A stretch of DNA of 64,000 bases from Acanthornis magna (lineage: Eukaryota; Chordata; Aves; Passeriformes; Acanthizidae), in NCBI GenBank assembly GCA_036785705.1, contig JAWUZG010000029.1, forward strand, positions 16,197,501 to 16,261,500, read 5' to 3'. Numbering within the stretch: the stretch's first letter is position 1; the number at the start of each line of letters is the position of its first letter. The position numbers and the translations under genes were made by a program. This document shows positions 48,780 to 61,983 of the stretch, piece by piece. A model generated the notes under the pieces. The model was not told where the DNA came from, ran no database searches, and worked only from the letters and a program-made list of their open reading frames with translations.

Positions 48780-51700
48780 GAATCTGCATTCCTGCTACAA
48801 TAGCAGTGGGGGTTTTAATCATAATAGTGACAAGAGTGAGACAGATTTTAGATTAAACAGTAAGGGAAGAAAATGCCTAATAATAAGAAAAATTGATCCT
48901 AAGCAATGGGGACAGCCTACTTTACTGGAGGAATTAAAAACAGGTTAGATGAAATGTCAGGTATAATCATACACTGAGTGTAATGTAATCCAAGGGGGTG
49001 ACCCAAGCTCGCTCTCTTTTCATGGTCTCATTACCCAGGGTCCTATTGTGGACCAATGCTTCTACCACATCAACTGATTTCTTAATTTTGTGCAAGGTTT
49101 TATCATTACCATCTGCTATTGGTGCTTTGGGTTTGGATATAGAAAAATACCACAGGCAAGGACAATGTGTTCTATGAAATGTATGTTCATTGTCTTTTGT
49201 GACCCTTGCATCAGAAAACCTTTTCAGCCTCCATAGTGAGACACCGGTTGCCCTGGTATGTGGCAGGTACCATGTCACCCTTCATCTTGGCAAGCTGAAG
49301 AGATGGATCAGCTGGGAAAGTCCCAAAGGCAGCATTTGACATACTCTTTTAACTGGAGATAAATAAATATTAGGCTAGATCTTGGATATCTACTAAGTTT
49401 TCTACACTGAATATTGTTTTGCTGGAAAGGCAAAATGTTTTTCTGGAAATGCACAATGACAAAATTCTGATGAAAGTGGTGGGTGTCACAATACAAAAGA
49501 ACATCTGGAATGGTGAAAGATGGGACAGTGCTTCTTGAGGAGATGTAGCACCATATAGTTTCAGTGGTGTGGAGTGTGTAGGTGAATGCCAGCAAAGGAT
49601 TTCCACACAGTCTTTGAAAAGAGAAAATGATCAAAGGAACATAAAATTACTGACTTCAGTTCTGGTTCTACACAAAGAAATTTTCTGATTTCAGTTTTTA
49701 TTCTGCCGTGCTCTACCTTTACCTAACATTTGAATCTTTAGCAAGAGTATATAACCTAAACCCTTACTGGATGCATGAACCTGGACTTCAACACTATGTC
49801 AGGTTTAATGGGATCATTATCTGTAAATCCAGCCCTCTGTAACTGGTCACAAGTCACAGGATTTCTGGCTCGCCACAGGAACTGGCAGAAAACAAAAGGG
49901 AGGTGGAAATTAAGAAAACAGCTCATCATGCAGATAGGCAGTTGAGAAAATAACCACGGTGCCACAGATAGAAGCACGCCTTTGCTGGGGCTCTGGAGGT
50001 TTGCATCTCCAGCTAGTAGGAACTTGCCAGCTTGAGTGGAGTTACCTTGATATTAAGGTAAAGAATGTTTCTACCAAATTAACTGATGGAAGGAAAAACA
50101 ACCTCCTGCCACACACATACCATTTCATACAACATTTTTCCACACTTGTGTTACATTTTTGCCAATTGAATCATCTTTCCTTGGGGCTGGTAGACTTAAA
50201 AGAGTTTGTCCGTTTATTTACCCAGAGGAGAGATGCATCTTGATGGTAAAAATACAGACTTCTCTACACTGCCTTAATATTGCTGGGTTTTTTAAACCGT
50301 TTTCTGGACAAACTATGTTTTAATTTCTGTAATGCATCGCTCTTTGTCTTATATGCAATGTTTTCATCTGATGAGTCAATACTAGTCATGGCAGTGATTT
50401 TAGTGATGTGGGTGTTTGCCCACAGGAATTGCAGTCCTAAATTAATTTAACAGTGGTCACTGAAATTACCTGAATGAAAAATAGAAACTGCTGAAAGAAG
50501 AGGTGGTGACAGAAAAACCTTAGAGATGTGCTTTTTCTGAAGATATATTCTTAAAATATATGAAAACATTCAAATAACCACAAGAAAAAATGCTGCAAGA
50601 TTTCTGCAGATGCTTTCTTGCTCCTATGGGAAACTTGTTAATCTTGAAAACTGTGAAAAAGATGCATATTTGCTGTGTTCAGCATAATTTCATATTTCTA
50701 TGTGTGGGAAGGAAGGTAGAGGATTAAATAACTTTGCTGGAGGCAATTAAAACAGAGGAAAGAAACTACCACAAACCCCAAATAAGGAGAAAAATCCCTA
50801 AAGTTTCACTGAAGGCAGCCAGAGAGTCGGAGAAAGAAATCCCTATGAAGCATGAAATCTGCTTTTGTCCCTGTAGTTTACAGGAACACCAGCTTCACAA
50901 CACATAGTGTAGTGCACTGCTCAGGATACTGTGTGGCTCTTGCCTTGGTGAATGCTGAAAGACGATGGATGCCATTCCTGTGCTAGCCTTAGTTCTCCCT
51001 CTAATGGCTAGCCACTGTATTTTCTCACTCAGGGAAACAGACAGCTAACAAGAAGACTGTCCTATGGATGGTCCCTGCCAGGAGGTAGTCACAGCAGGTG
51101 GGAGATACCAGCAGTGAGCTTGCCGGGGGTAGAGTACTGCTCAGGAATAGACAAAGCTCTTGTTTCACCACAATTCTGAGCTGCCTCTGCTCTGAGCTGC
51201 ATCTGCTCTGCTCTGCCTTGCCCTGAATTCTTTAGCAACCTTTGGGCTAGCCATTTGTTTGTCTTGAAAAACATGGGAGATTATTCTTTACATTTTTTTG
51301 GTCCCTCTGATGCCTTGTAACTTCCCAGAAAGGGCTTTTATAGGTTTATTTGAATTTTGACTGTGCTTGACTTCAACTGCAATCAATTATTGCGTTAGCA
51401 ATGAACCAAGCTCAAGTTAAGAAAAAAAAAAAAAAAGAAGAAGAAAGAAAAAAACACCCAACTCTTGTAAACTTTTATTAAACCCTCATTGTCTGCATCC
51501 AGTGTTCTCACATTGAGTGTGACTACGCTGGCAGGAAATCTGCCTGCAAGGCTACTCCAGCAGTGGCTGGGAAATAAATCCAGTGCCTAAAGAAGAAGAG
51601 AGGCAGAGCTCTGTTCACAGCAGAGGGAAAAACTTCACGCATTGTCTGTAAAGGGATACCCTTTTGAGGGCTCTTTCTATTGAATGCAAAAAAAAAGTGG

Positions 51701-54700
51701 TAGCAGCACTGACTGGCATTTTCAGGGGAGCGGGGGATTTTTTTTTTTACTTACAGAGCTATACAGCCAGACAACTTTTTTTATTTCCTGGTGTCCTGTG
51801 TGTTTATTCTGCCTCATCCAGCAGCTCCAATTGTTATTTGCGGGGATGCTACTAATCCTCAATAATTCACTCATGGTGGCTCTAATAGTTTTCCACTTTC
51901 CTTTGCCACAGAGCTGTGAGGTACTGAAGAGCCAGGCTCTGTAAAAGACCATTATCCCCTTTTTTGTGTTGTTTCCCATTCAATTCTGAAACTCTGCTCT
52001 TGTGTTTCCTACCTTTTTTCCAACTTTGAACTCTGCTGTGCATCCAAAGGGATATGCTTTTAAATAGACTTGAGAATGACCTTGCTTTCTGTGAGAATGA
52101 CTTTGCTTTCTGGGGAGCGTCTGCTTATCTAGTTATACTTTTAAATTAATTTTTGCACTGTGGTGGTTTTTCTAACTGTTAGCCATTCAAGCTAAGCCTG
52201 TAATTTTCTCATCAATACACTTTGTTTCTGTCTTAGGCCAATGGAAGTTATACATTTGGAGACTGATCCACTAATTTTCTGAAGTCTAGAAGACTTTTTT
52301 ATAGATAGTACTGATTCAGGCCCGCTTGAATGAGCCACAACAAATAAACCCAATGCCAGGTATATTGCTTGTTTGTATACATGGAACAGAAGTATTCTTT
52401 TAAAAGGGTGCCACATTTCCAGTCTGTCTCCTGCGTGTAAGCAGTGTGGGACCCTGTGGATGGGCCAGCGCCCTGTTCCCTCTGCTAGGCAATGCAAATC
52501 AGAGCTGCTTCTGTCGGCTTGAAAAGGTTAGATGCTATTTCCATATTACAAGTGAGAAAATGCAAACATACATTAAAAGATTCAGTGTCAGGGATTCATA
52601 ATAGGAGTTCTTGGTGGTTTGTCATCTTACACGCCCTTTAGATAAAGGGTAAGGGCTAAAAATTTATGCGACCTTTTCCTTCTCTCATCTAGATCTAGAA
52701 CCATGCCTATTTAGGGAGTGTGCATGTGCCTGGAATGAAAACATCTTACTTCTGGAAGAACACGTTAAAACTGTGGTGCTAGAGAGCCTCTAAGAAATCT
52801 TAAACTCAGGCTTGAATCGAATCTGCACTTTCTCAGGATCCATGAAACTTGCAGCTTGACAGTAAAATGCTACAGCTTATGTAAATACAAAAATGTCTCA
52901 CTGGCAGGTGTTGCAGCTCAGAAGTGGATATATATAATCTCCACTCTTGTACAGACCTTGTGAGTCAAACTGGACCAGAATCTTTCAAACTATGTTGGTT
53001 TAATTTTCATGTAGTTTTATAGGAGGTTCTTTATCTGAACTTTTTTCTCACAAGGTGAACCGTATACTGCCTTGCCCTCAGCTCCCCTGGCAGACCACAG
53101 GATCAGAAGTACTTACTCACAACAGAGGTTGCTGATACTGATGCTCTAGGCACCTCACACTCTTTGTGTATTTATGACAAAGTGGACATCTACAACTACT
53201 GACTGCACAGTAGTGACTAATAGTAGTAGCGTGAGGAAAGCCTCACTGATAGTTAGTATGAAATGGGATACAATCCACTTCTGTGATTGCCTTGGAGCTT
53301 CCCTCTGACATCCACAGCAGTGTGGTACCTTGTCCTTCCCCTGCCCCACCAGACTGGGGAATTTAAGTCAATCTGGTTTCCTTCTGAAGTAGCACATGCC
53401 CAGGGCTTAACCCAGACCTCCAGTTACTGATATATGCACATGCATGCTTTGCTTTTGTTATGCTCTAATCAGATTGGCAGCAACTCCTCAATTACAAGTG
53501 ATCAGCAGCATGGGTAAGGAGGTTACATCTAGATGGCAGTGTTACTTCAGGAGTACATTAAAAGCTGTCCCAGTTCTGCATGGACTGAGCCTGAATGACC
53601 TTACTTAGCAGGAGGAAAACATGCCAAGAACTTATCTTGTACAACCCATTAGTAAGCTTCAAGGTTTCTTGAACCTTAGAACAGTCATTTTCTGTCTTTA
53701 CAAACCTGTTCCACCTGTCTGTAGCTTGTCAATATTTATCCTTTGGCTTATTAAATTTCCAGGCCTCATAAAAGGCCTTGTTTTGTTTAACCATTTCTCT
53801 GACTGTTGTAAATCTCTGACTGATTGTAAATCACAATGTGTTATTAAATTACACCAGAGTTCAAACCCTAAACTCAGAGTATTGCATTCATTATAAATAT
53901 ATAGTATTTTCATGCTAATATCTTAATAGGCCATTTTGGAAATGCAAGCATGGCTAAATACTCCTGTTTAAGTTTTACTTCCCTCTAAAGTCTGTGAACC
54001 AATGATAAGTATTTCTTATTCTGAGAGCATATGAATCCCTGCCAAATATTGTCTGCCTTCTGGTTTATGTTTTTTAAGAGCAAGTCTCATATTAGCATCT
54101 GGAAAAGCCCCTGTGATCACAGTTGTGCCATGCCATCGCTATTCTACTCAAGCACTGCAGAGCCCTTTGAAGTATTTCAGCAATGTCCTATGTTATTCTA
54201 AACCTCTGCAAGCTTGATGTTTACCTAGATTCAGATACGCAGCCCTGCCTTTGGGTTTTGAGCCCAGGATATGCCCACTCATGCTTTTAGGATGTGCGTT
54301 TATTTTGGGTCCCATATTTCACCTAAAGTCAAAGCCGTCCAGTCTTTGTTGTATCGCTGTTGCTGTTCCACACCTATCTACACCATGTCTTCCTTCAGGT
54401 GACGAGACAAGACAAGCAGATCTTCACACCAAGCCATGAAATCCCATTTTTGCAGCTCCTGCCCTTAGTGTGAAATTCCCAAAAAGGTCAAATCAAGATA
54501 CGTGTCTGGCAGAGTAAAAGTTATGATAACACAGGCAGCTGTTCAGAGTTGCAAAGATCAGGTAGAGCAGGTTCAGAGACCATGTGTGTGTGTGCTGTGA
54601 GGTGCATATATAATACAAGCCTGTCCTTGGCTGCAGCAAGTGTTTTGTTGCTCTTTTGTACTTCCCTAGAAGAGGTGCTCTTTATAAAGGACTTTAAAGC

Positions 54701-57700
54701 CAGCAGTCCCTGCTGTGCTGTCCCTTCTTGTCTGTGCAGTCAGGAGTTCCTCTCAAACTTGTTATAGCTCACATTTTGTGACTTTTCAGGTCTAAATTCC
54801 ACCACATCCCCCCCCTCCCCCCAGCTGCTTCTGCCCAAACTGGGTAGTTCTGATCAATCATTATTTACTGAGTTTCCTTCTTTTAGTTGGTTGTTTTCAC
54901 TGCCCTTTGGAAAATGGACTTCAGGCTCCTTTAATCTCAGTAGAAAGTTTATCCATACCTACCCTACTGCTAGTATGTCAAAACTAGAAGTCTTGCTCAG
55001 TTGCCTTCTAAAGAGAAAAAGTCAAACCCTCAGCAAACTACTTTCATTACTATCAGTTTCATGTAACCAGTGTTAACTACAAAAATACCTAAATATATTT
55101 ATTGAGATACAGCAAAAGCCTGTGTATCACCTAGCTATTTTGCATTCTCTAAAACAACAGTTATTTATCTGCATCTTTATATATGTATATATGAATGTGT
55201 GTGGTTTTTCTATGTCCTCTCTCAAATTATAATATGTATTGATGTGTATGTTATCTCTGAGTGAAGATAAAACTCTGTTGATCAGCAGTGTTTTTCTTTT
55301 CAAATCTTGCTAAGATCAGGAAATTAAGAGCGACTGCAATGTAAATAGCACTGAGAGTCAACAGAGCTGTGTTCCCATGGGCCTCATTAATTTCTTTAGC
55401 ATGAAGACACAACCCTTTCCTCCTGATCCTTAAAGATAAAAATGTCGTACCCCCCAGTATGACAACAGAAGAGTTGGGGGTTTTACATAACTCTTTCTTC
55501 TTTCATTGACCTCATGAAGGTTATGAAAATAAAACCTGCAAATGGAAACTCATATAATGAAAAGAATAACTAATATTCGGCAAACTCAATTTTTGTTTAA
55601 GCACTTACCAGAGTTTGAAATTTTATTTTAAGGTTTCTTCTCCTTTTTAAAGCATCTGTTCTGAAATGATTTTGAATAGACCCAGTAAGGCTTCCCCAAT
55701 GTTTTAGGGTAAATTTCCCCCACCAGTACTGCAGTTTGCTAGCAGCACTTACCAACAATCAGTAAAAAGGCCCCTAACTTTCTGAAAACAAGCTGAAAAA
55801 ATGGAAGCTGAAATGGGAAATGGACCCTGAGTTTACCATGAGTGCTGCTATTATACCTGTGTCCAAAGCTGGAAAATATGGATGGTTTGCTTCACATAGT
55901 TTTGAATAAAAGGAATTATTTTAATGGCTATAATAATAGGCCACAGTCATAGAAACCTTTTCTAAATATGTCTTTTCCAGCATTCAGTCACAAGCTTTTG
56001 GCAAACCGGGAGCTATCTCCATCTATGGGTTTCCAATGACATGGGCATTTGCCTTTGGGATTTACTGGAGTGGATCCCTGGGCTGTACACGATTCCATGT
56101 TCCCTGTGTTGCCCCATGCATTCAGAAAAGCTCAATCCAGTATGAAACCTCAAGACAACGTTGTGAAATTCCCCAGGCATGGGTGTATATTTTTTTATAG
56201 ATGTGTACACACAGACATGATTTTTGTTGTATATACGTACATACATGTATACGGCACATAGCACTGCTGCAGTGTGAATATATATATATATTATTTTCAT
56301 ATATAAGTTAATGTATTAATAAATTGATTACATTAATAATTTGGTTGTTTTATTACTATATTAATATTTCTGTATTGTGTGTGGTTTTATATATAGCAAA
56401 ATACTGTTAATTGCTTCCACAACTGAGAGCTGTTTCAGTGTCCAGGCTGAGTTTCTGTCAAAGGTTAATGTTGGGAGTTGGGAAGATGGGGAGGTGTTAA
56501 TGTGGGGTTTGGGGTTTTTTTCTTTCTTCACTTCAGATGTTGATTGAGCAGTGCTCATTCATGCTGCTGGATACAGTTATAACATTTTTAAAGTTCAAGT
56601 CTTCAGTCAAACTAGGTTTCTGTGCTTTCATCCCTGTAGCAAGAGAGTGAGATACTAATTCTCAGTATAAAAAAATCAAGAGACGGTGGTCTGATAAAGA
56701 AGCTTAATCAAATTTTAAAGACAAAATGAGAAAAATAATCCAAGAAGTCCTTGATTAATGCAACAGATACCTTTTCATCTGCCTCAGCAGATAACACAAA
56801 GCATAACATGGATTTCTACATCAGGTTTTGAAGTTTGTCCTGTTGGTAGATCATATCCCTGCTTTCCTTGCCTCTGGAACAGACCTAGCTGCTGCTTCTT
56901 TTGTGTGTTAGGTCACAGGTGCCAAGGAAAAGGTTGACACGGTCACCTCTATATGCAGGGCAATATAATTTGAACCAATTCAGCAGTCACCTTCTGTTTA
57001 TACCCCACAGCAATGATCTTCAGGCAGTCTTGAGCACTCACTGCTTGTCCCTTGAGAGGATTGCTGCCCTTCTCCCAGTGCCCCTAATCACACACACAAA
57101 AAAGCACTTCCCATGTTTTAGCATACCTTAAAAAGTGAGTGAAGGGTTGAAGGGGAAGTGTAATATTAAAAACATTGGCTCAAATGAGAGCATGTTAGCA
57201 CAGGCAAACCCAGCCATAGCTAACACAGCTCAGCTCCCCATTGACTGCCTGTGGATGGTGTTGGGAAAACAAATCCATACTCTGCCCCGTGGCTGGAAAG
57301 GATTTCTAATTCTTTTACTATTGTATTGTGGATATCCACTTTGATTTGTGCCCCCATTGAGCAACTTACCTCTGCTAATGACCTAATGAGATGAAAAGGA
57401 TTTATCTGACTGTGATTCATGGTGCTGTATAAGGGACTCTGGTCCAGTACCACCAGACTTTTGTCTACATCTTTCCGGGTGTTGCTGACAGAGGATCTGT
57501 CTCTGGAGATGGTAGAAAAGTCCTGTAGTAATTTCTGTGACTACAGATCCTATGTTAGCCTGCAGGACTGTAAGCATCCAAAGTCTGCAGATTTTCTTTC
57601 CTTTTGAAATACAAATAAAGGCCAACCTGTGTCTCTCTGCCTTCTCGTTGATAATAGTGACTTTTTACTATCCTCATATTGGGCAAGGGTCAGTTCACTA

Positions 57701-58825
57701 ATTAAAATGTTTTAGTGCCTTCCTTTAGTCCAGTTTTCTAAACACCCCAAGCTAAATCTCCTGTTCTGAGTGTACAGGCTGTTCTAGGTTTGCCTTCCTT
57801 TGAGAGGTTTTTTATAGTGCATTTGTTTGACAGAGCATTGTATGTGATTGCAGTTTCCTCAGCCATACTCATTCACCTTGTTTATAGCCCTTTTATTAAG
57901 GGTCATTTACCAAACAAATAAAAATTAATTTAGGCTTGTTAAACTGTAGAGAACTGCCAGGATGAGACTATTACCTGAACTCTGAAGAAAGAAAAAGTCA
58001 TCAGCAATGCGTATTTGAAGGTCTTAACAATCCCAGGAATAGCGCTTTTTTAATGTACAGAACAGTGATTGTTTTGTATCCAGTGGCCCAGTCCTACCAG
58101 GGCAACTGGCATATATCATGCCCCATCCTTCTAATGTCATTAAATTTATGTGTAACACCTCTCCCAGCCTACTTCACTGTTCCTGAGTTTTGCATCTGTC
58201 TACAAACACAGACTTTCCCCAAGTACAGCTCTTTGCTGTGTGGGTTTCTCTGGCTGGGCAGCAGTTGTATGATTGGCTGCACAACATTTTCTATTATCAA
58301 AGTGAAGGATATGGGCACAGCTTAAGCTTTATTCTCATTATCTCATGAGACTGAAATGCTTGTGAGAAGCACCGTGTTGACAGCATCTGAGGTGCTTTCT
58401 CAGCCATGTATGAGCTACAAGACCACTTTGGTAACAGAATAACAAGCTGAATGTGACCTCCTTGAAAGACGGTCTCAGCAGAGATAAATTCCAGACAATT
58501 TTTGCTGTACTGCAGCTTTGGAGAACTCCCCTGCTGAAGATGTACATGTCAAGGTGTCTACCTTTACTGAGGGTAGAAATGGACTGCAGTTAATCTCCAC
58601 TAAATTCTTCCAGAGGGCTATTTTGTTTTGGGAAACACATCTTTTGTTAAAATAATACCATTGGAAAGACATTCTAAAATTCTGTATGGGAACAGCTTGG
58701 TTTTGTAGGCTTTTGAATGCTGATTCACCACCAGAGTTGCGCAAAGAGCTCTGAGAGAGATTTGTAAGACCCTGAGCAAAATACATCTGTACTGATACAG
58801 GATAAACCTTTCCTTGATGTACAAG
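48780..58825. other. 10 kb intergenic DNA
   Basis: I see no supported gene. Open frames stay at or below about 117 codons and carry no known domain. Features are a poly-A/GAA tract (about 51421-51455), a 21-bp tandem duplication (52071-52112), a C-rich tract (about 54805-54825) and A/T microsatellite stretches near 56200-56340. Confidence 0.4.
52071..52112. repeat. 21-bp tandem duplication
   Basis: TGAGAATGAC(C/T)TTGCTTTCTG occurs twice back to back with one difference. Confidence 0.9.
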
Positions 58826-59665
58826 CATAGAATCATAGAATGGCCTGGGTTGGGAGGGACCTTAGAGATCATCTGGGTCCAACCACCCTGCCATGGACAG
58901 GGACACCTTTCCCTAAACCAGGTTATTCAACTCGGAGCCATTGACTGTGACCCTCTAGATGCGATTGTTCAACCCCTTTCTTCTCCTCTAACAGTCCACT
59001 CCTCAAACCCATCTCTCTTCAGTTTAGACAGAAGCATGTCAAAGGCATTACAGAAATCCAGATAAATGACATCTGTAGCTCTCCCCTTGTCCACTGATGT
59101 AGTTACTCCATCATGGAAGGCCACTGGGTTGGTCACACAGGGCTTACTCTTAGTGAAGCCATGATGGCTGTATTGAATCATGTTCCCATTCTCCATGTGC
59201 TTTAGCATAGCTTCTAGGAGGATCTGTTCCATGATCTTGCCAGGCACAGAGGTGAGACTGACAGGTCAGTGGTTTTCAGGGGCCTCCTTTCTGCACTTTT
59301 TGAAGATGGGTACAATATTCCCACTTTTCTAGTCATGGATACAATGCCTCCCCTTTTCCAATGACCTGGGACTTCACCTGACTTCCAGGACTTTTCAAAT
59401 ACCATGGAGAGTGGTTTGGCAACTACATCAGCCAAACCTGGGATGTATCTCGTCAGGTCCCATGGACTTAAGCACATTCAGGTGGTCATGAAACTGGTCT
59501 TTACTTAAAATGGGATGCACTTTGTCCCCCAGTCCCATCCTTCTGTCCATCTACTAAAAAGATGTGGGAAAAGAGGCTGCCATGGAAGACTGAGGCAAAA
59601 AATTGTTGAGTACCTCAGCCTCCTCCTCATCTGTTGTTACCAGTTTCAAAGCATTGTTTATCTGG
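58826..59665 (-). mobile_element. CR1 LINE with partial reverse-transcriptase ORF2 and internal deletion
   Basis: The left end (CATAGAATCATAGAATGGCC) is the CR1 3' terminus in reverse. After ~110 bp of 3' region the text jumps near 58940-58990 into the ORF2 reverse-transcriptase domain. The minus-strand frame 59247-58969 reads [20 protein letters not shown] and, further on, [20 protein letters not shown], including the DFxxAFD motif of CR1 RT. The upstream part (59477-59214) carries VAKPLSMVFEKSWKSGEVPGHWKRG, shifted in frame relative to the first part. The catalytic FADD box and the ORF2 C-terminus are missing, removed by the deletion. It is inactive. Confidence 0.92.
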
Positions 59666-59973
59666 GACATACATAATGTAGGGAGAAGAAATTTAAGCTC
59701 TGAAAAATATTAGGTAACACCCTATTTCTCCTAAATGTTGTTGAGAGCTTTCTTAATTTTTAATAGCAGCCTTAAAAATTTAGAATATTAAAGGTAACTT
59801 CATCAGGATGTGATGATATATATAATGAAAGTACAGACAGTATCTGTCACAATATTTGGACAGGTATGGGTACCTGTAGTTCCTAAATGATATATGACAA
59901 GATATGTCATTAAGCCATCAGATTTGAGTAACATATATGTTTAAAAAAAATAAGTTCAATTACAATTTTTTTC
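59666..59973. other. Short AT-rich spacer between CR1 and the provirus
   Basis: About 300 bp of AT-rich sequence with no feature. It is the host flank at the 3' end of the provirus. Confidence 0.5.
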
Positions 59974-59976
59974 TGT

Positions 59977-60544
59977 TGTAGTCACCTAGCCCGGTGCGCA
60001 TCCCCTTCCTGGGTCACCCCAGCTCGGGCGTAGCTGCCTGCCACGAAGGCCAAGACGGGCAGCTGTTTCGCCTAGAGATGGCGCTGCCCCTGCCAGTGGT
60101 CGATCTCGCAGGAAGCCGATGGTGAAGGGACGCTGAGAGCCAAAGAGGGGGGAGGAGATGGCACGCTTTAGACCTGTTTATTAGGAGAACCGAAACGGGG
60201 AACAAACCCGGATCGTGTCGGCATGCCAATGCACCGAGAACTGGTGGTACACAAGGTTTTGTACTGACATGGCCATCCAATCCCAACGCGGGAGGGGGGC
60301 GGAGACAATGCCTCAGAACCAGTGGAATGAAACATGGGGAGGGGTCAACTCAAACCAACCAACCAAGGGAGTAACGGTTTGGAGAATTCTAGAAGAGGGG
60401 GCGGGGTTGGTCCTGCAGCCCCTCCCAGACCCAGCCTCTAGGAGCGTGGCCTAGACGTCTGTCCCTGGGTCAGGCACTGCACCTCCTCCGAGGGAGGCCA
60501 AGCTAGCCCTGGAAAGGGCGGGGACGAGGTTTTGGCCCGCCACA
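59977..60544 (-). repeat. 3' LTR of the provirus
   Basis: The 5' edge on the minus strand is fixed by the polypurine tract followed directly by TGTGGCGGGCC (60544 downward). A minus-strand AATAAA (TTTATT at 60177-60182) marks the end of R. The other edge is a CA at either 59977 or 59974 (minus ...GACTACA or ...GACTACAACA); the matching target duplication cannot be checked without the 5' flank. Length is about 568 bp. Confidence 0.85.
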
Positions 60545-61134
60545 TCTCCCCCTTTTTTCTTTAATAACTTTGAGACCCAGCGTCTCACAAGCACAAAAGT
60601 AATCACACAAGCAAGAAGAAAAATGGCTATCAGTCCAATGTCTCTGATCAGCGAAGCGGCCCAGTCCGAAAGTCCCAGTTCTGAACAGAGTTGTTTTAGC
60701 CAGTTGCCCGTTGTCCTGGTCACTGTGCTGATTCCATGGTTCAGTTGTTGCAAAGTCTTGTTTATGGCAGCCTGAACTCAGTCCTTGGCTTCATACTGGA
60801 TATCCTGGATGAGTTGGTGCATGCGGCCCAGGGAGGCATGGATGCTCTCTGACTTAGCCGATAGGTTGAAACAATACATACCGCCAAAGTCTTCGCACCC
60901 ACGCCCGTGCACCAAGAGAAGGAAATCAATTGCCACCCGATTTTGCAGGGTGGCATGCCTGGTCACTTGTTCCTCAGCTAGGAGGTCACTCAAGGCTTGT
61001 GATGTAAGCTCTGCTTGGCCAGTGACCCAACACTCGAGGTGGCCCAATTCCCCGAGTGCTTTTGCAGCTGCCACCCAGGGCAAAAACACAGATACCGCAA
61101 CTTGTTTAGATCTTGACCAATGATACACTTCCAT
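60451..61134 (-). pseudogene. env: Retroviral env, transmembrane subunit (interrupted)
   Basis: This segment carries the TM ectodomain with the conserved LQNRVAIDFLLLVHGRGC region, followed by a coiled-coil-like stretch, a membrane anchor (IGLIAIFLLACVITFVLV) and a basic tail. Lesions: it is out of frame with the surface subunit upstream, and an in-frame TGA at 60778-60780 separates the ectodomain from the anchor. Where this family normally has a CX6CC cluster, only two cysteines are present with a Tyr between (GMYC), so the residue that would bond covalently to the surface subunit is absent. The basic run expected at the subunit boundary is also not intact (RSKQ). The frame after the stop runs through the polypurine tract into the LTR, ending at 60451. 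Non-functional as read. Confidence 0.85.
60545..60562 (-). promoter_or_regulatory. Polypurine tract of the provirus
   Basis: Minus-strand AAAGAAAAAAGGGGGAGA lies immediately before the LTR start TGTGG. This is the plus-strand primer site in reverse transcription. It also encodes the KKKGG of the env tail frame. Confidence 0.9.
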
Positions 61135-61168
61135 ACTGCAATATGGGTCCGGATTGTATGCACCCCTT

Positions 61169-61846
61169 TTAGAATGAATTTTTTCTCTGCCAATTCAAAT
61201 TTTCGTCATATTGGGGGCCTCCTATGAGGAAGGAGGGAATCCCTTGCCAAGCCCGATTCCCCCAGATGAGGAAAATACCTTTAGGAAGAGCCCGAGGAGC
61301 TGGGTTATACTCATTGATTGCGGAGGGAATAGGATGATGTACAAGATCCCCACACCATGTGGCTGCTGTTAAAGCCAATTTTCCTTGTTTTACATATTTG
61401 TAGTATTGAATATAGCGTACTGTGGGAGTATACTGGAACTGGACACAAAAAGGTGCCCGCATAGAGCCCAGTAACTTTATCTCTTTTGGATCAGTCTCCA
61501 ATCTTAGCAGCTCTTGAATAAATTTCCCCCACAAGAAGAGTGGATTTCTGACCGGCAGCTTCTGGCAATCCCGCTTAAAATTGTACTCATGACAGTACTC
61601 AGTCTTGGATTGGGCATTTGCTCCTCTCATGATTTCAGCAAGCCTCCCGGGGTACTTGGCAAGTGGCAAGGGGACTCCCACAATGCTGGTGGACAGCGGG
61701 TCATTGGTTGCTGCTGTAGACAGGCACAGGTCCTCTTGACGCATCGCCTGGGCCAGCATGACCCAGACGATTTTCCTAGGCTGTGGCACCACCCAGGCAG
61801 AGGACACCGGTATCAGCATTCCGAGTATCCAGATGAAATTTAACAT
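61169..61846 (-). pseudogene. env: Retroviral env, surface subunit (open, then frameshifted)
   Basis: This 225-residue open frame starts MLNFIWILGMLIPVSSA, a signal peptide, followed by WVVPQPRKIVWV and a cysteine-containing domain (EDLCLSTA, EYCHEYNFKRDC, APFCVQF, ATWCGD). This matches the start of alpharetrovirus-like envelope proteins of birds. It ends prematurely at a TAA at 61169-61171; the transmembrane part continues in another frame, so a small indel lies between about 61134 and 61185. The coding start is 137 bp past the pol stop, consistent with a spliced env message. It is shorter than a full surface subunit because of the break. Confidence 0.85.
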
Positions 61847-61983
61847 GGTGGGTAGCCCTTTCTAAACAAAAACAGATAACAGTAATTAACATGTATGAAA
61901 AGCAAGATAAAAGGAGAGAAGGGGTCCCAAGGACATTGAGGAAAGGTGGGGAAGGGAAACGGGAGGCGAGAGCGGGTGGACAA

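Noticed and set aside
25628..58825. EGFR exons expected by synteny on the right of SEC61G
   Set aside because: No frame resembles receptor L, furin-like or kinase domains; EGFR probably lies beyond the window.
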